A stretch of DNA of 64,000 nt, taken from Thiohalomonas sp963783235. GTDB lineage: Bacteria > Pseudomonadota > Gammaproteobacteria > Thiohalomonadales > Thiohalomonadaceae. The notes under the pieces were generated by a model. It saw only the letters and a list, made by a program, of their open reading frames with translations, ran no database searches and was not told where the DNA came from. Position 1 is the first letter of the stretch. Each line of letters starts with the position of its first letter. A program made the position numbers and the translations under genes. Location of the stretch: the NCBI GenBank assembly GCA_963783235.1, contig CAWAMN010000001.1, positions 1,550,001-1,614,000 of the forward strand. The letters run 5' to 3'. Below, piece after piece: positions 16,275 through 25,584 of the stretch.

Positions 16275-16910
16275 CTACGGCTCGGGTCTGAAGCGATAGA
16301 TGGGCGGAACCTGATCGTGGCCGGTGATACAGAGGCCGAGGTCGCGCAGCACACCGTCACCGATGCTGTATATCCAGCCGTGAACCGAGAGTTCGCGCCC
16401 CTGTTTCCAGGCGTTTTGCACGAAAGATGTGTAGCAGACGTTCCCGACCTGGCGGACCACGTTGAGTTCACAGAGTCGGTCCACTCTCGCTTCCCTATCG
16501 AGTTTATCCAGGCTGGTGTGGTTTCGCTCGTAAATGTCCTTGATGTTGCGCAGCCAGTTGTCAATCAGACCCATTTCGCGGTTCTCAAGCGCCGCGCGCA
16601 CGCCGCCGCACCCGTAGTGACCTGTGACGATGATGTGCTTGACCTTCAGGACTTCGACCGCATACTGAATCACCGACAGGCAGTTCATGTCGGTGTGGCT
16701 TACCACGTTTCCCACATTGCGATGAACGAACAGCTCTCCCGGCAAGAGGCCGACGATGTCGTTGGCGGGAACGCGGCTGTCGGAACATCCAATCCAAAGG
16801 TATTCCGGGTTCTGCTGAGCTGAAAGTCTACGGAAGAACTCGGGATCCTCCGCTTTGTGGTCAGCGGCCCAGTTCTCATTATTTTCGAATAGGTGCTGCA
16901 GCAAACGCAT
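16275..16910 (-). CDS. can: beta-class carbonic anhydrase
   Basis: 211 residues from the ATG at 16910 (GGAG about 9 nt upstream); an in-frame extension of 15 codons upstream looks non-coding. Zinc ligands and dyad are intact: C42, D44 and R46 in IGCSDSRVPAND, H98 and C101 in GHYGCGGVRA. It equals E. coli Can in length and type, a cytosolic enzyme supplying bicarbonate. For a likely autotroph this helps inorganic carbon use. Divergent from nhaD across 305 bp. Confidence 0.95.
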   Translation of the reverse strand: MRLLQHLFENNENWAADHKAEDPEFFRRLSAQQNPEYLWIGCSDSRVPANDIVGLLPGELFVHRNVGNVVSHTDMNCLSVIQYAVEVLKVKHIIVTGHYGCGGVRAALENREMGLIDNWLRNIKDIYERNHTSLDKLDREARVDRLCELNVVRQVGNVCYTSFVQNAWKQGRELSVHGWIYSIGDGVLRDLGLCITGHDQVPPIYRFRPEP

Positions 16911-17215
16911 TAGGACTCTCCGATCGAACCGCATAAGGCCGGTGCACCCGGCCATCGGTTCAGAATAATACCAAAAAGTACTTTCCCATATTCTGCCAAA
17001 GGGTTACCCACACGGTTGGATCGCAGCCCGAGGGAAAGGGATCGATCACTCCCTCAATGGTTGACCGTTTTCCCGGGGTTTAGAGCCACGGTGTGCATAT
17101 TGACAATCGTCGCGGCACGCCGCCACTTGCCTGTTGGACGGCGAACCAGTTAAATAGACGGCTGCCAAGGCGCCGGATTCGAAGCGCAAGAACAAACTAC
17201 TCGGGAGTCGCGGTC
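16911..17215. other. divergent intergenic region, can / nhaD
   Basis: Contains the promoters of both divergent genes. An open frame reaching into it from nhaD (start 17093) has no ribosome-binding site. I see no clear RNA structure, repeat or palindrome. Confidence 0.4.
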
Positions 17216-18616
17216 TTGAATATCCTTTTTCGTCTACTCGCCACTGCACTGCTTGTTCTCGGTGTGCCGACTGCGGCAGTCGGGGCAACCACGGGGGATC
17301 TGCTCGACCTCACCGACCACGCGGTCGGCTATTGGGCGATTGCAATCTTTATCGTGGCCTACCTGCTGGTCATGGCGGAGGAATTCATCCATCTGCGCAA
17401 GTCCAAACCGGTCATGCTTGCCGCCGGTATCATCTGGGCGATGATTGCGGCGGTCTATGCCAACCACGGGCTCAACCACGAGGCCGAACAAGCGGTCCGT
17501 CACAACCTGCTCGAATATACCGAGTTGATGCTGTTTCTGCTGGTGGCAATGACCTATATAAACGCCCTGGACGAGCGTTTGGCCTTCGACGCACTACGCT
17601 CCTGGCTTGTCCGCAAGGGCTTCGGCTTCCGGAAACTCTTCTGGCTAACCGGCACACTGGCTTTTTTCATCTCCCCGGTGGCCGACAACCTGACCACCGC
17701 CTTGCTGATGTGCGCCGTCGTACTGGCGGTCGGGGGCGAAAACACCCGCTTTGTATCAGTCGCCTGCGTGAACATCGTAGTCGCCGCCAATGCCGGGGGG
17801 GCCTTCAGTCCTTTCGGCGATATCACCACCCTGATGGTCTGGCAGAAGGGCTTCGTGGAGTTCTGGACCTTCTTCGCCCTTTTTGTCCCCTCCGCGGTCA
17901 ATTTCCTCGTTCCCGCGACCTTGATGCACTTCGCTGTCCCTGACGAGAAACCTACCGCCTCGGACGAGGTGGTCAGAATGAAGCGCGGCGCCAGGCGCAT
18001 TATGGTGCTATTCCTGCTGACCATCGCCACCGCCGTCAGCTTCCACAACTTCATTCACATGCCGCCGGTCATCGGCATGCTCACCGGCTTGGCCTATCTT
18101 CAGTTTTTCGGCTTTTTCCTCCGGAGAACGGCCCACATGGACGCCGAACATGAAGGCCAAATGGGTGACGTCATCCCCTTCGACATCTTCAATAAGATAG
18201 CCCGGGCCGAATGGGATACGCTCCTGTTCTTCTACGGGGTCGTACTCTGCGTGGGCGGTCTCGGCTTCATCGGTTACCTGGCCCTTACCTCCGAAATAAT
18301 GTACCAGCAGTGGGGCGCCACATCGGCCAACGTCGCTGTCGGCGGGCTTTCCGCCATTGTCGACAACATTCCGGTGATGTTCGCCGTACTCACCATGAAG
18401 CCGGACATGAGCATCGGTCAGTGGCTGCTCGTGACCCTGACTGCGGGGGTGGGCGGCAGCATGCTTTCCATCGGTTCTGCCGCCGGGGTTGCGCTGATGG
18501 GACAGGCCCGCGGCAAATACACCTTTTTCTCACACCTGAAATGGACCCCGGTGATTGCCGCCGGTTACATCGCCAGCATTCTGGTTCACTTCTGGATCAA
18601 CGAGAGCCTTTTCTAA
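17216..18616 (+). CDS. nhaD: NhaD-type Na+/H+ antiporter
   Basis: 466 residues from a TTG at 17216 with GGGAG 8 nt upstream; the frame upstream is arginine-rich and unlike a membrane protein. N-terminal signal-like segment (LLVLGVPTAAVGA), then about 12 membrane helices. NhaD marks: FFISPVADNLTTALLM and NAGGAFSPFGDITTLMVW. The family exports Na+ or Li+ in exchange for protons and is typical of marine or haloalkaliphilic bacteria. This suggests a saline habitat but does not prove it. Confidence 0.92.
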   Translation: MNILFRLLATALLVLGVPTAAVGATTGDLLDLTDHAVGYWAIAIFIVAYLLVMAEEFIHLRKSKPVMLAAGIIWAMIAAVYANHGLNHEAEQAVRHNLLEYTELMLFLLVAMTYINALDERLAFDALRSWLVRKGFGFRKLFWLTGTLAFFISPVADNLTTALLMCAVVLAVGGENTRFVSVACVNIVVAANAGGAFSPFGDITTLMVWQKGFVEFWTFFALFVPSAVNFLVPATLMHFAVPDEKPTASDEVVRMKRGARRIMVLFLLTIATAVSFHNFIHMPPVIGMLTGLAYLQFFGFFLRRTAHMDAEHEGQMGDVIPFDIFNKIARAEWDTLLFFYGVVLCVGGLGFIGYLALTSEIMYQQWGATSANVAVGGLSAIVDNIPVMFAVLTMKPDMSIGQWLLVTLTAGVGGSMLSIGSAAGVALMGQARGKYTFFSHLKWTPVIAAGYIASILVHFWINESLF

Positions 18617-18775
18617 AGGGAGGATTCCCGCGGCCGTAGCCGGGTACGGCGCGCCAAACCGGTGTTTTGGAGGGTAGTGAATTGCCGCGATCTCGTCAGG
18701 GAGGCCGTTCCGGCCCCCCTGGCGGCAATCTTCGCTTCCCTGCCTGCACCTCGGCCGATCCGGCTCATCCGATGG

Positions 18776-20665
18776 TTAACCGGTGGATTCCAGACTCTCC
18801 CACCGCGCGTAGGCGTCGGTAAGCTCGTTTTCCATGGCCTCCAACCGCGCCCGGGCTTCAGCAATCCGTTCGCCATCGGCCTGATAGAATTCCGGCTTTG
18901 CCATTTCACCCTGAATGGCATCGATTTGGTTCTCCAACGCCTCGATCCGCTGCGGCAGGGCATCCAGTTCGCGCTTGTCCCTGTAACTGAGCTTGCGTGA
19001 GTCGGACTTCTCCCGCCTGGACCCACTTGGCTTTGCCGCCGTGGTCGGCTTCTTTTCAACCGTTTCGGGTTCTTTTCGCTGGCGCAGCCAGTCCTCATAA
19101 CCGCCCACGTACTCTCCAATGCGGCCATCACCTTCGAATACCAGCGTGCTGGTGACCACATTGTCCAGGAAGGCGCGATCGTGACTGACCAGCAGCAGCG
19201 TGCCGGAAAAGTCATAAAGCCGCTCTTCGAGCAACTCCAAGGTCTCCACATCCAGATCGTTGGTGGGCTCGTCCATGACCAGCACGTTGGCCGGCTTCAG
19301 AAACAGTTTGGCCAGTAACAGGCGGTTGCGCTCGCCACCCGAGAGACTGGCCACCGGGGAGCGACAGCGCTGGGGGGCGAAGAGGAAGTCCTGTAGATAG
19401 CTCATGACGTGACGGCTCTGCCCGCCTATCGTGACCATCTCCCGCCCCTCGGCGACGTTGTCGAGGACGGTCGCGGTTTCATCGAGCTGAGCGCGATACT
19501 GATCGAAATAGGCCACTTCCAGCCGTGTCCCGAGCTTCACCTGTCCCCCATCGGGCTTCAGTTCGCCCAGAAGGATCTTCAACAGCGTCGTCTTCCCCAC
19601 CCCGTTGGGGCCGATCAGTCCAATCCGATCCCCGCGGAAAAGGGTGGTGGTGAAGTCGCGAACAAGCGTGCGTCCCTGATAACCATGGGTGACGTTTTCC
19701 ACCTCGGCGACGATTTTGCCCGAACGTTCCGCATCGTCGAGCTGGATCCGCGCCGTGCCGAGCCGTTCACGGCGCGCCATGCGCTCTTTTCTGAGTGCCT
19801 GAAGGCCCCGGACCCGTCCCTCATTGCGGGTACGGCGTGCCTTGATTCCCTGCCGGATCCAGGCCTCCTCCTGGGCCAGCTTCTTGTCGAAGTTGGCTTG
19901 CTGGCGCGCCTCCGCCTCCAGTGCCTCGGCCTTGCGACGAGTATACGTCGTGTAATCTCCCGGCCAGCTCGTCAATTGCCCCCGGTCCAGCTCCACAATG
20001 CGGGTCGCCAGACGCTGGAGAAAGGCGCGATCGTGGGTGATGAACAGCAGGGCGCCGGAAAAACCGGCCAGAAATTCCTCGAGCCAGGTAATGGCGTCGA
20101 TATCCAGGTGGTTTGTGGGTTCGTCCAGCAGTAACAGGTCCGGTTCGGTCACCAGAGCCCGTGCGAGCATCACCCGCCGCTTGAGGCCGCCGGAGAGTTC
20201 GCCGAAAGCGACATCGCCGCCGATCGAGAGTCTCGACAATACCGTTTCGACGCGCTGATTGAGTTGCCAGCCCCCCTCCGCCTCAAGCCGGTGCTGAACG
20301 TTTTCCAGCCGTCTCAGCAGTGCCTCGTCACCGCTGGAGGCCAAGCGGTGGCTCACTTCGTGATACTCCTTCAGGAGCGCACCATGGTCGCCCAATCCGC
20401 CAGCTACCACATCGAAGACTTCTGCCTCGACATCCATGGGCACTTCCTGGCCCAGGCGGGCCACCACCAGCCCCTGACGGCGAACCACTTCGCCATCGTC
20501 AGGGATGAGTTCGCCGGAAAGGATGTGCAGCAGAGTCGACTTGCCGGTGCCGTTCCGTCCGACCAGGCAGACCCGCTCTCCGGGCTCGATTTGCAGGTCG
20601 ACACCGTCCAGCAGCAGCGGACCGCCGAAGCCAAGTTTGACATTTCGCAGGGTAAGCAGAGACAT
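18776..20665 (-). CDS. uup: ABC-F family ATPase Uup
   Basis: 629 residues from MSLLTLRNVKL (ATG 20665), equal to the E. coli Uup start; the frame extends 22 codons upstream but without support. Two ABC modules: Walker A GRNGTGKST and GPNGVGKTT, signatures LSGGLKRRV and LSGGERNRL, Walker B LLLDEPTNHLD and LVMDEPTNDLD. The C-terminal 90 residues form the charged coiled coil that lets Uup bind branched DNA; ABC-F proteins also act at the ribosome. No membrane domain. Next leftward genes are separate. Confidence 0.94.
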   Translation of the reverse strand: MSLLTLRNVKLGFGGPLLLDGVDLQIEPGERVCLVGRNGTGKSTLLHILSGELIPDDGEVVRRQGLVVARLGQEVPMDVEAEVFDVVAGGLGDHGALLKEYHEVSHRLASSGDEALLRRLENVQHRLEAEGGWQLNQRVETVLSRLSIGGDVAFGELSGGLKRRVMLARALVTEPDLLLLDEPTNHLDIDAITWLEEFLAGFSGALLFITHDRAFLQRLATRIVELDRGQLTSWPGDYTTYTRRKAEALEAEARQQANFDKKLAQEEAWIRQGIKARRTRNEGRVRGLQALRKERMARRERLGTARIQLDDAERSGKIVAEVENVTHGYQGRTLVRDFTTTLFRGDRIGLIGPNGVGKTTLLKILLGELKPDGGQVKLGTRLEVAYFDQYRAQLDETATVLDNVAEGREMVTIGGQSRHVMSYLQDFLFAPQRCRSPVASLSGGERNRLLLAKLFLKPANVLVMDEPTNDLDVETLELLEERLYDFSGTLLLVSHDRAFLDNVVTSTLVFEGDGRIGEYVGGYEDWLRQRKEPETVEKKPTTAAKPSGSRREKSDSRKLSYRDKRELDALPQRIEALENQIDAIQGEMAKPEFYQADGERIAEARARLEAMENELTDAYARWESLESTG

Positions 20666-20762
20666 GGGGCTGGTTTCTTGTTCCTTAAACGTTCGGCAAA
20701 TGCCATGGAGGCATTCGCTAGTACGATTCAATTGCGAACCGATAGTTTAATGGAAAGCGCGG

Positions 20763-21347
20763 CTAACGCCCGTAACAACGGGCGAGAACATCCATTGCGT
20801 GGTTGAGTTCCTGAAGACGGTCGTGATCGCCGCCCCGGTCCGGGTGGTGGCGCATGGCAAGCTGGCGGTATCGTTGTTTGACCTCGGCAAACTCTACCGG
20901 CTCCTCCAGTCCCATGACCGCAAGCGCCGAGCTTTTTTCACCACTGAACTCGAGCCGGTTCCAAAACCCATTCAGCAGTGCCTCCACATCTTGCTCGGAG
21001 GTACCGGCAAGCTGTGACAGCTCCAGATAGTACTCGCGCAACGGGTCGTTGAGGGCAGTCCCCTCCTTTCCTGAACGGTAGGGGTCGATTGCAATCCGAA
21101 GGGCGCCGATCACCAACTCTCCCATCCGCTCTTTTCGATACCGGTCGCGCAGCCGGTAAAGGATATGGAAAAGCAGAAAATGTTGTTGGAAAAGCGCGAG
21201 ACGATCAGACGGGCGATTCCGTTCGAACTCCGGCCACCCGGCTCCTCGCAAGAGACCCATCAGTTCGTACTCCCCGAAACCGGAGGGCTTTCCTTCCAGT
21301 TCGTCGCGAACGGCCCTCTCCAGTCGTTTGATGCGTTCCGAATCCAT
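20763..21347 (-). CDS. DnaJ-related protein with C-terminal J domain
   Basis: 194 residues. The N-terminal 130 residues are the DNAJ-related domain found before J domains in gammaproteobacteria (SDRLALFQQHFLLFHILYRLRDRY). The C-terminal J domain holds the HPD motif in RHHPDRGGDHDRLQELNHAM and would stimulate a DnaK-type ATPase. It is 9 bp downstream of the YedK-like gene, so the two are probably one transcript. Confidence 0.9.
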   Translation of the reverse strand: MDSERIKRLERAVRDELEGKPSGFGEYELMGLLRGAGWPEFERNRPSDRLALFQQHFLLFHILYRLRDRYRKERMGELVIGALRIAIDPYRSGKEGTALNDPLREYYLELSQLAGTSEQDVEALLNGFWNRLEFSGEKSSALAVMGLEEPVEFAEVKQRYRQLAMRHHPDRGGDHDRLQELNHAMDVLARCYGR

Positions 21348-21356
21348 CGGGTGATC

Positions 21357-22046
21357 CTACCGGGCCGGCCCCTCCGCGGCCAATGGCTCAATCAGTTCCG
21401 GACCCTCGCTTCGCGGGTTATTGACTTTCATGGAAACGGGATAGACATCGAACAACTCCGCCGGAGCCGACTTCAGAAGCCCCTCCAGATCCTCCGTCAC
21501 CGTCCGGCGGTCGAGCCACTTGCGAACGCCCCGGCGACTCAGCGCTACGGGCATTCGATCGTGGATCGGCGCCACCGCGGCGTTCGCCCCCGTTACCACG
21601 ATAGTACAAGACTCCACGGTCTCCTGCGCCCCCTGCCAGCGCTCCCAAAGCCCGGCAAAAAACAGGGGAACATCATCACTCCGATGCACCATGTAGGGTT
21701 GACGTCCTGAGCATTCCGTCCGCCATTCGTAAAAACCGTCCGCAGGAATGATGCAGCGCCTGTTCTGGAACGGCTCCCGGAAGGCGGCCCGCTGGCTTAA
21801 GGTTTCAGCCCTGGCATTGATCATGCTGAAGCGGTGGTCCGGCCCTTTCGACCAGTACGGTACCAGCCCCCAGCGCAGCAGTGCCCAGGCAGGTGCTGAG
21901 TTTTCCTCCCGAATCGCGAGAACCGGCAGCGTTGGTGCCACGTTATAGCGCGGCTTGAGGCGAACCGCATCGGAGCCGGAAATGGCAAAGCCGAGTACGT
22001 TGGCGTAGCTCTCCGGCTCGGAGGATTGAATGAAGCGGCCACACAT
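21357..22046 (-). CDS. yedK: SRAP-domain abasic-site processing protein (YedK/HMCES family)
   Basis: 229 residues. Catalytic C2 after the initiator methionine (MCGRFIQ), conserved NVAPT, WGLVPYW, NARAET and GFYEW motifs, and the HDRMPVAL histidine. The family forms a stable thiazolidine DNA-protein crosslink at abasic sites in single-stranded DNA, protecting replication forks. Length fits E. coli YedK (222). Upstream of, and in the same direction as, the DnaJ-related gene. Confidence 0.94.
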   Translation of the reverse strand: MCGRFIQSSEPESYANVLGFAISGSDAVRLKPRYNVAPTLPVLAIREENSAPAWALLRWGLVPYWSKGPDHRFSMINARAETLSQRAAFREPFQNRRCIIPADGFYEWRTECSGRQPYMVHRSDDVPLFFAGLWERWQGAQETVESCTIVVTGANAAVAPIHDRMPVALSRRGVRKWLDRRTVTEDLEGLLKSAPAELFDVYPVSMKVNNPRSEGPELIEPLAAEGPAR

Positions 22047-22170
22047 ACGCGAACTTTAGCCACATTCGCGCCCGTAGGACAAACCCGGACACCCGATTAG
22101 GAGGGATCCCGGCAGCCAGTTTCAGCCGAAACCGCGATGATAGCCGGGCACCCGAAGGGAGAGTCAAACG

Positions 22171-22416
22171 ATGAGAAAACGCGTTTTTCTGGACAACTTC
22201 AGCATCAACCTCTTTCTGACCGGCTTCGCCGCGTTCGTATTCGGCTCGCTCTGTATTTACTTGGACTGCGGCAGCACAAGCTTGAATATGACCGGCTTCG
22301 GCATTTTGATGACCGGCGCCGTCGGTGTGGTGACACTTTGGTGGGGCAGGCGCCGGGCAGTGAGGAAAAGACCGGAATGCGTCGGACCGCTTGGCCGCCC
22401 CGACAAAGAGCGTTGA
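22171..22416 (+). CDS. small membrane protein, unknown
   Basis: 81 residues with two predicted membrane helices (residues 11-30 and 38-58) and a positively charged tail. GGGAGAG lies about 6 nt before the ATG. No family recognised. Converges with a 43-residue frame whose stop is 2 bp away. Confidence 0.65.
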   Translation: MRKRVFLDNFSINLFLTGFAAFVFGSLCIYLDCGSTSLNMTGFGILMTGAVGVVTLWWGRRRAVRKRPECVGPLGRPDKER

Positions 22417-22418
22417 CC

Positions 22419-22550
22419 TCAGAGCCGCCGAAGGCGCGCATCTCTACCCAGCAAGGCCTTCCATTTCCGGCGGAAAGCTTGCTGCTGTTTGAGTGACAAG
22501 AAAGCAGCCCCGGCTTTGACCAGCAGCATCCCTAACATGAGTATTTTCAT
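22419..22550 (-). CDS. very small membrane-like protein (43 aa), unknown
   Basis: Reverse-strand ATG at 22550 with GGGAGC 6 nt upstream opens a 43-codon frame: hydrophobic N-terminus MKILMLGMLLVKAGAAFLSL followed by a basic tail rich in K, R and Q. It ends 3 bp from the convergent small membrane protein gene. The good ribosome-binding site and the hydrophobic-plus-basic pattern support a real gene, but the size leaves doubt. Confidence 0.45.
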   Translation of the reverse strand: MKILMLGMLLVKAGAAFLSLKQQQAFRRKWKALLGRDARLRRL

Positions 22551-22720
22551 CTTTCAGCTCCCTGTTCCCTTTTTTCACTGGCTATTCCAACCTAACATCT
22601 GATTTGAGACATAATCTGATACTGGTAACGTTTTTAGGTGTTGACTCCAAATTCCCTCTTGAGTCGTTGAGATAATCCGCAATTTCGCGTAGTAATCTCT
22701 ACACGCCAAAGCAAAGACAT

Positions 22721-22806
<86 letters not shown>

Positions 22807-22822
22807 TCTCCCCTGAAAAAAA

Positions 22823-22840
22823 CCGGGCCGTGAGGCCCGG
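22823..22840 (-). terminator. intrinsic terminator of the hemerythrin gene
   Basis: Stem CCGGGCC/GGCCCGG with a four-base loop, followed on the reverse strand by seven T. It lies 18 bp past the hemerythrin stop. It also closes the tRNA-Leu side, but without a T-run in that direction. Confidence 0.85.
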
Positions 22841-22858
22841 ACAAAGCCTGATGGCACT

Positions 22859-23341
22859 TCAGGAGGGATACTGTTCGGTCGGAAACGAGGCGATGCCATC
22901 GATATAGGACCCGTAATCACTGTCCCACACCAGCATGTGTGTGGTCATTTGTCCGCACAGGATCTCCAACAACTCTGCCCCTGTCAGCTCGCTGCTAAGG
23001 CCGTACTGATTAGCGGAGTGTCGAACGTCCTCCATGAAAAGATGATGGGCTTCACGATGCTCCTGCAGACGTGGATAACCGATTGCATCCAGAATTTTCT
23101 CCTCGTCCTCGAAATGCTCCAGGGTGAGTTCAGCAAAATCGGAGAGTGCCTGAGAGATGATCGGCTTGGCACACCGTGTCCGAATCAAGTTGCCGAGCTG
23201 CATCAAGAGGTGATCAAGCTCCCGGTGCTGTGCATCGATGACTTCAATGAAGAAATATCCGGTTACCCGACCCGGAATTTCCCAGGTTTCGGGAAGTCCC
23301 AAGCGGCGAAAACCGGCATGTCTCCTCTGCATTGCCTGCAT
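22859..23341 (-). CDS. bacteriohemerythrin
   Basis: 160 residues from the ATG at 23341 (GGAGA 5 nt upstream); the frame upstream would overlap the HD-GYP gene. The diiron ligands of the hemerythrin fold are present: H in IDAQHRELD, HFEDE (HxxxE), HREAHH (HxxxH) and HMLVWDSD (HxxxxD). It binds oxygen reversibly, for sensing or storage. It directly follows an HD-GYP-CZB gene with 67 bp between stop and start, so a shared role in redox or oxygen-dependent c-di-GMP signalling is plausible. Confidence 0.9.
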   Translation of the reverse strand: MQAMQRRHAGFRRLGLPETWEIPGRVTGYFFIEVIDAQHRELDHLLMQLGNLIRTRCAKPIISQALSDFAELTLEHFEDEEKILDAIGYPRLQEHREAHHLFMEDVRHSANQYGLSSELTGAELLEILCGQMTTHMLVWDSDYGSYIDGIASFPTEQYPS

Positions 23342-23408
23342 ATTTTCTCCAGTCGAAAGCCTTGCCAAGCCCGACGCATCGGGCTCATCAGATAACCAGT
23401 ACCACTGA

Positions 23409-25088
23409 TCACGCGCCCTCCGCCAATCGGGCGAGGCCGTTCTCGATGCCCGACGAAACGGTATGCGCGTGTTCACCTTTCAGTCGCCACGCCGACGATT
23501 CTATGGTTTCGAGTAGCCTGACGATTTCCACCGACAGGAACTCAACGTCCAGCATCAACTCCTCAGCCTCACCCGTTCGATTCTGCCCCGCCAACTCGAT
23601 GGCTTTGGCAACTTTACGGTGCAGTTCCTGATGTGGTGTCTCCAATTGATGCATTTCCGGAATGTGCCGATAGCGAAACATGCCTTCTGTGTAATACCAG
23701 CGCCCCAGTGCACAGTGGCTGTGGCAGAGTAGTGTGTCTACTTCAATGCGTTCTCTGCCATTGAGGTGGGCACGCAGTCGCTTTTTCCAGGCCAAATGCG
23801 CTCCCTTGGCCCATGAAAGGTCGAGCTCCTTCAGACGGTTTATGAAGCGCTCGTACAAGTTAACGGCATGTACCTGCGCTTCCCGGCGACAGGTGTTAAC
23901 GTATTCGAATCTCCGGGACAGAGCTTCCACGACATGCCCGTCCAGGACGCCTTCACGGCTCATTGCCTTGAGGACTCGCATCACGTCGCGCTTGCCCGCG
24001 CTCTTCCGGTAGGGGCGATTCTCGGTAAGGGCAGTGACGACGTCGGCAACCGCAAGCACCCTCACTTCCAGCGGGATCATCTCGCTTCGGAGTCGATATG
24101 GGTACCCGGAACCATCCAGTCGTTCGTGATGAAAGCCACACCAGTCGGCGATTTCCTCAAAGCCCTTGATGGAGCTTAAGATTCCATGGGAATGATAAGC
24201 GTGGGTGTTGATGATCAGCCGCTCTTCGCCTGAAAGTGGCCCCGGCTTGTCCAAAATTTCCAATGGTATCGCCAGCTTTCCGATATCATGCAGATAGCCC
24301 GCGATCTTGAGCTTTTTGCAAACATCGGCAGAGAGACCGGCGGTTCTACCGAGAGCCTCGGCACAGGCGGCAACGCCGCTGGAGTGGGTCGATGTGTATC
24401 GGCTTCTGAAATCGATAACGTGCGCCCATAGCTCGGCAAACCCTAACAGCTCATCCAGGTCGAGTTGCAGATCCGAAAGCACGACATGGCGTGAGATCAG
24501 ATGCTCCTGCCCAGGCGTATCAAGATCGAGCCAAAAAGCCGGAACGTCACTGAGTTGAAGGAATGCGTCGACATAGTCCGGGACAAAAACGGCTCCCCTC
24601 AGCTCTTCGACGAAGTTTCGAATCGTAGCGACCTGCCGAAAGATCGGCTGGCTTTGCGAGAGTTCCGCATCGATTGCATTGGCCAAATGCAGGATGTGGC
24701 TGGCCATGTGGACGCGGGCGTTGCCGAACATTTCCCCTGCCCCGAATTCCCACGGAACATGATGGAACCGGATAATCTCGGCTGCTGTTTTGAAGGGCTC
24801 AAACTGGCGCAACAGCTCGTAACCGAAACGGGCCGAGTGATGGCTGCTGGAGGAAAGAGACGATTCAATCTCTTCGTTGTGAGAGAGGACGCCGATATCG
24901 TGCAGAGCAGATGCAACCACCAAATCCTGTTTAACTGCTTCACTTTCCGACAGCATGCCGGCGATCCGCACGGCGATGTAGGCGACCCGTTTATGATGGT
25001 TTGCCATCTCCGGACTCACCAAATCCAGGGCCCTGGAGAGCGACATCACCAAATCGAAACTTTTTATTTGATAACCTGCCGCCATCAT
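23409..25088 (-). CDS. two HD domains (second HD-GYP) fused to a CZB zinc-binding domain
   Basis: 559 residues, cytoplasmic. Residues 1-200: a first HD domain with HDIG (ASALHDIGVLSHNEE) and RFHHVPWEFG. Residues about 220-420: full HD-GYP domain with HDIGKLAIPLEIL and HHERLDGSGYPYRL, typical of c-di-GMP phosphodiesterases. Residues about 440-520: CZB (chemoreceptor zinc-binding) domain with HSHCALGRWYY and ETPHQELH, giving the H-C-H-H set that binds zinc and senses hypochlorite or redox state in other proteins. CZB is better known on chemoreceptors and diguanylate cyclases, so its presence on an HD-GYP is noteworthy. Flanked by hemerythrin and a stand-alone CZB gene. Confidence 0.88.
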   Translation of the reverse strand: MMAAGYQIKSFDLVMSLSRALDLVSPEMANHHKRVAYIAVRIAGMLSESEAVKQDLVVASALHDIGVLSHNEEIESSLSSSSHHSARFGYELLRQFEPFKTAAEIIRFHHVPWEFGAGEMFGNARVHMASHILHLANAIDAELSQSQPIFRQVATIRNFVEELRGAVFVPDYVDAFLQLSDVPAFWLDLDTPGQEHLISRHVVLSDLQLDLDELLGFAELWAHVIDFRSRYTSTHSSGVAACAEALGRTAGLSADVCKKLKIAGYLHDIGKLAIPLEILDKPGPLSGEERLIINTHAYHSHGILSSIKGFEEIADWCGFHHERLDGSGYPYRLRSEMIPLEVRVLAVADVVTALTENRPYRKSAGKRDVMRVLKAMSREGVLDGHVVEALSRRFEYVNTCRREAQVHAVNLYERFINRLKELDLSWAKGAHLAWKKRLRAHLNGRERIEVDTLLCHSHCALGRWYYTEGMFRYRHIPEMHQLETPHQELHRKVAKAIELAGQNRTGEAEELMLDVEFLSVEIVRLLETIESSAWRLKGEHAHTVSSGIENGLARLAEGA

Positions 25089-25102
25089 CTCCCCGCCTTC
25101 GA

Positions 25103-25480
25103 CTAGCGCCCTGTTCCGGTTGCGAGCGCCGGCCGTGTATTCAATCCTGTCACGGTTTTATCCGGGAGGCTGTATCGGCATCGGTAATAAAAAGGTTTCG
25201 GCCTTCCCTGTTCGTTTTTCAGCATGCGCCCGACTACGACCGCTTCTCCACCATTGCCATCAGGTGTCGCGACCTCGTTGTCGAAGGTGGCCACTACACG
25301 GTCATTCAGCGCCTGCTTGCAGCCGAGAATCGCTTCCAGTCGTACTGCCCCCGGAGGCATCGGTTCATCCCCGGACCAGCGGCTTATTGCCGCACCGGCC
25401 GTGGCTGCAGTCAGCATGGCCACTATCGGCCAAATCGTGGAGAGCGGCTGACGAAAAATAACCGAAGTATCCTTTCTCAC
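25103..25480 (-). CDS. exported or membrane-anchored protein, unknown
   Basis: 125 residues from a GTG at 25480 with GGGAG about 8 nt upstream. One hydrophobic segment near residues 14-32, then a soluble part with two cysteines (ILGCKQAL and YYRCRYSL), possibly a periplasmic disulfide. No family recognised. It lies 14 bp before the HD-GYP-CZB gene in the same direction, so it may be co-transcribed with it. Confidence 0.6.
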   Translation of the reverse strand: MRKDTSVIFRQPLSTIWPIVAMLTAATAGAAISRWSGDEPMPPGAVRLEAILGCKQALNDRVVATFDNEVATPDGNGGEAVVVGRMLKNEQGRPKPFYYRCRYSLPDKTVTGLNTRPALATGTGR

Positions 25481-25584
25481 CTTCAGCTTCTCCCTTCGAA
25501 GGACCAGCAAGGAAAAACGGCCGGACCGTGCCTCCTGAACGACTCGCCCCCGATTGCTGCCAGGCAGAAGTCGCAGAAAAAGCG

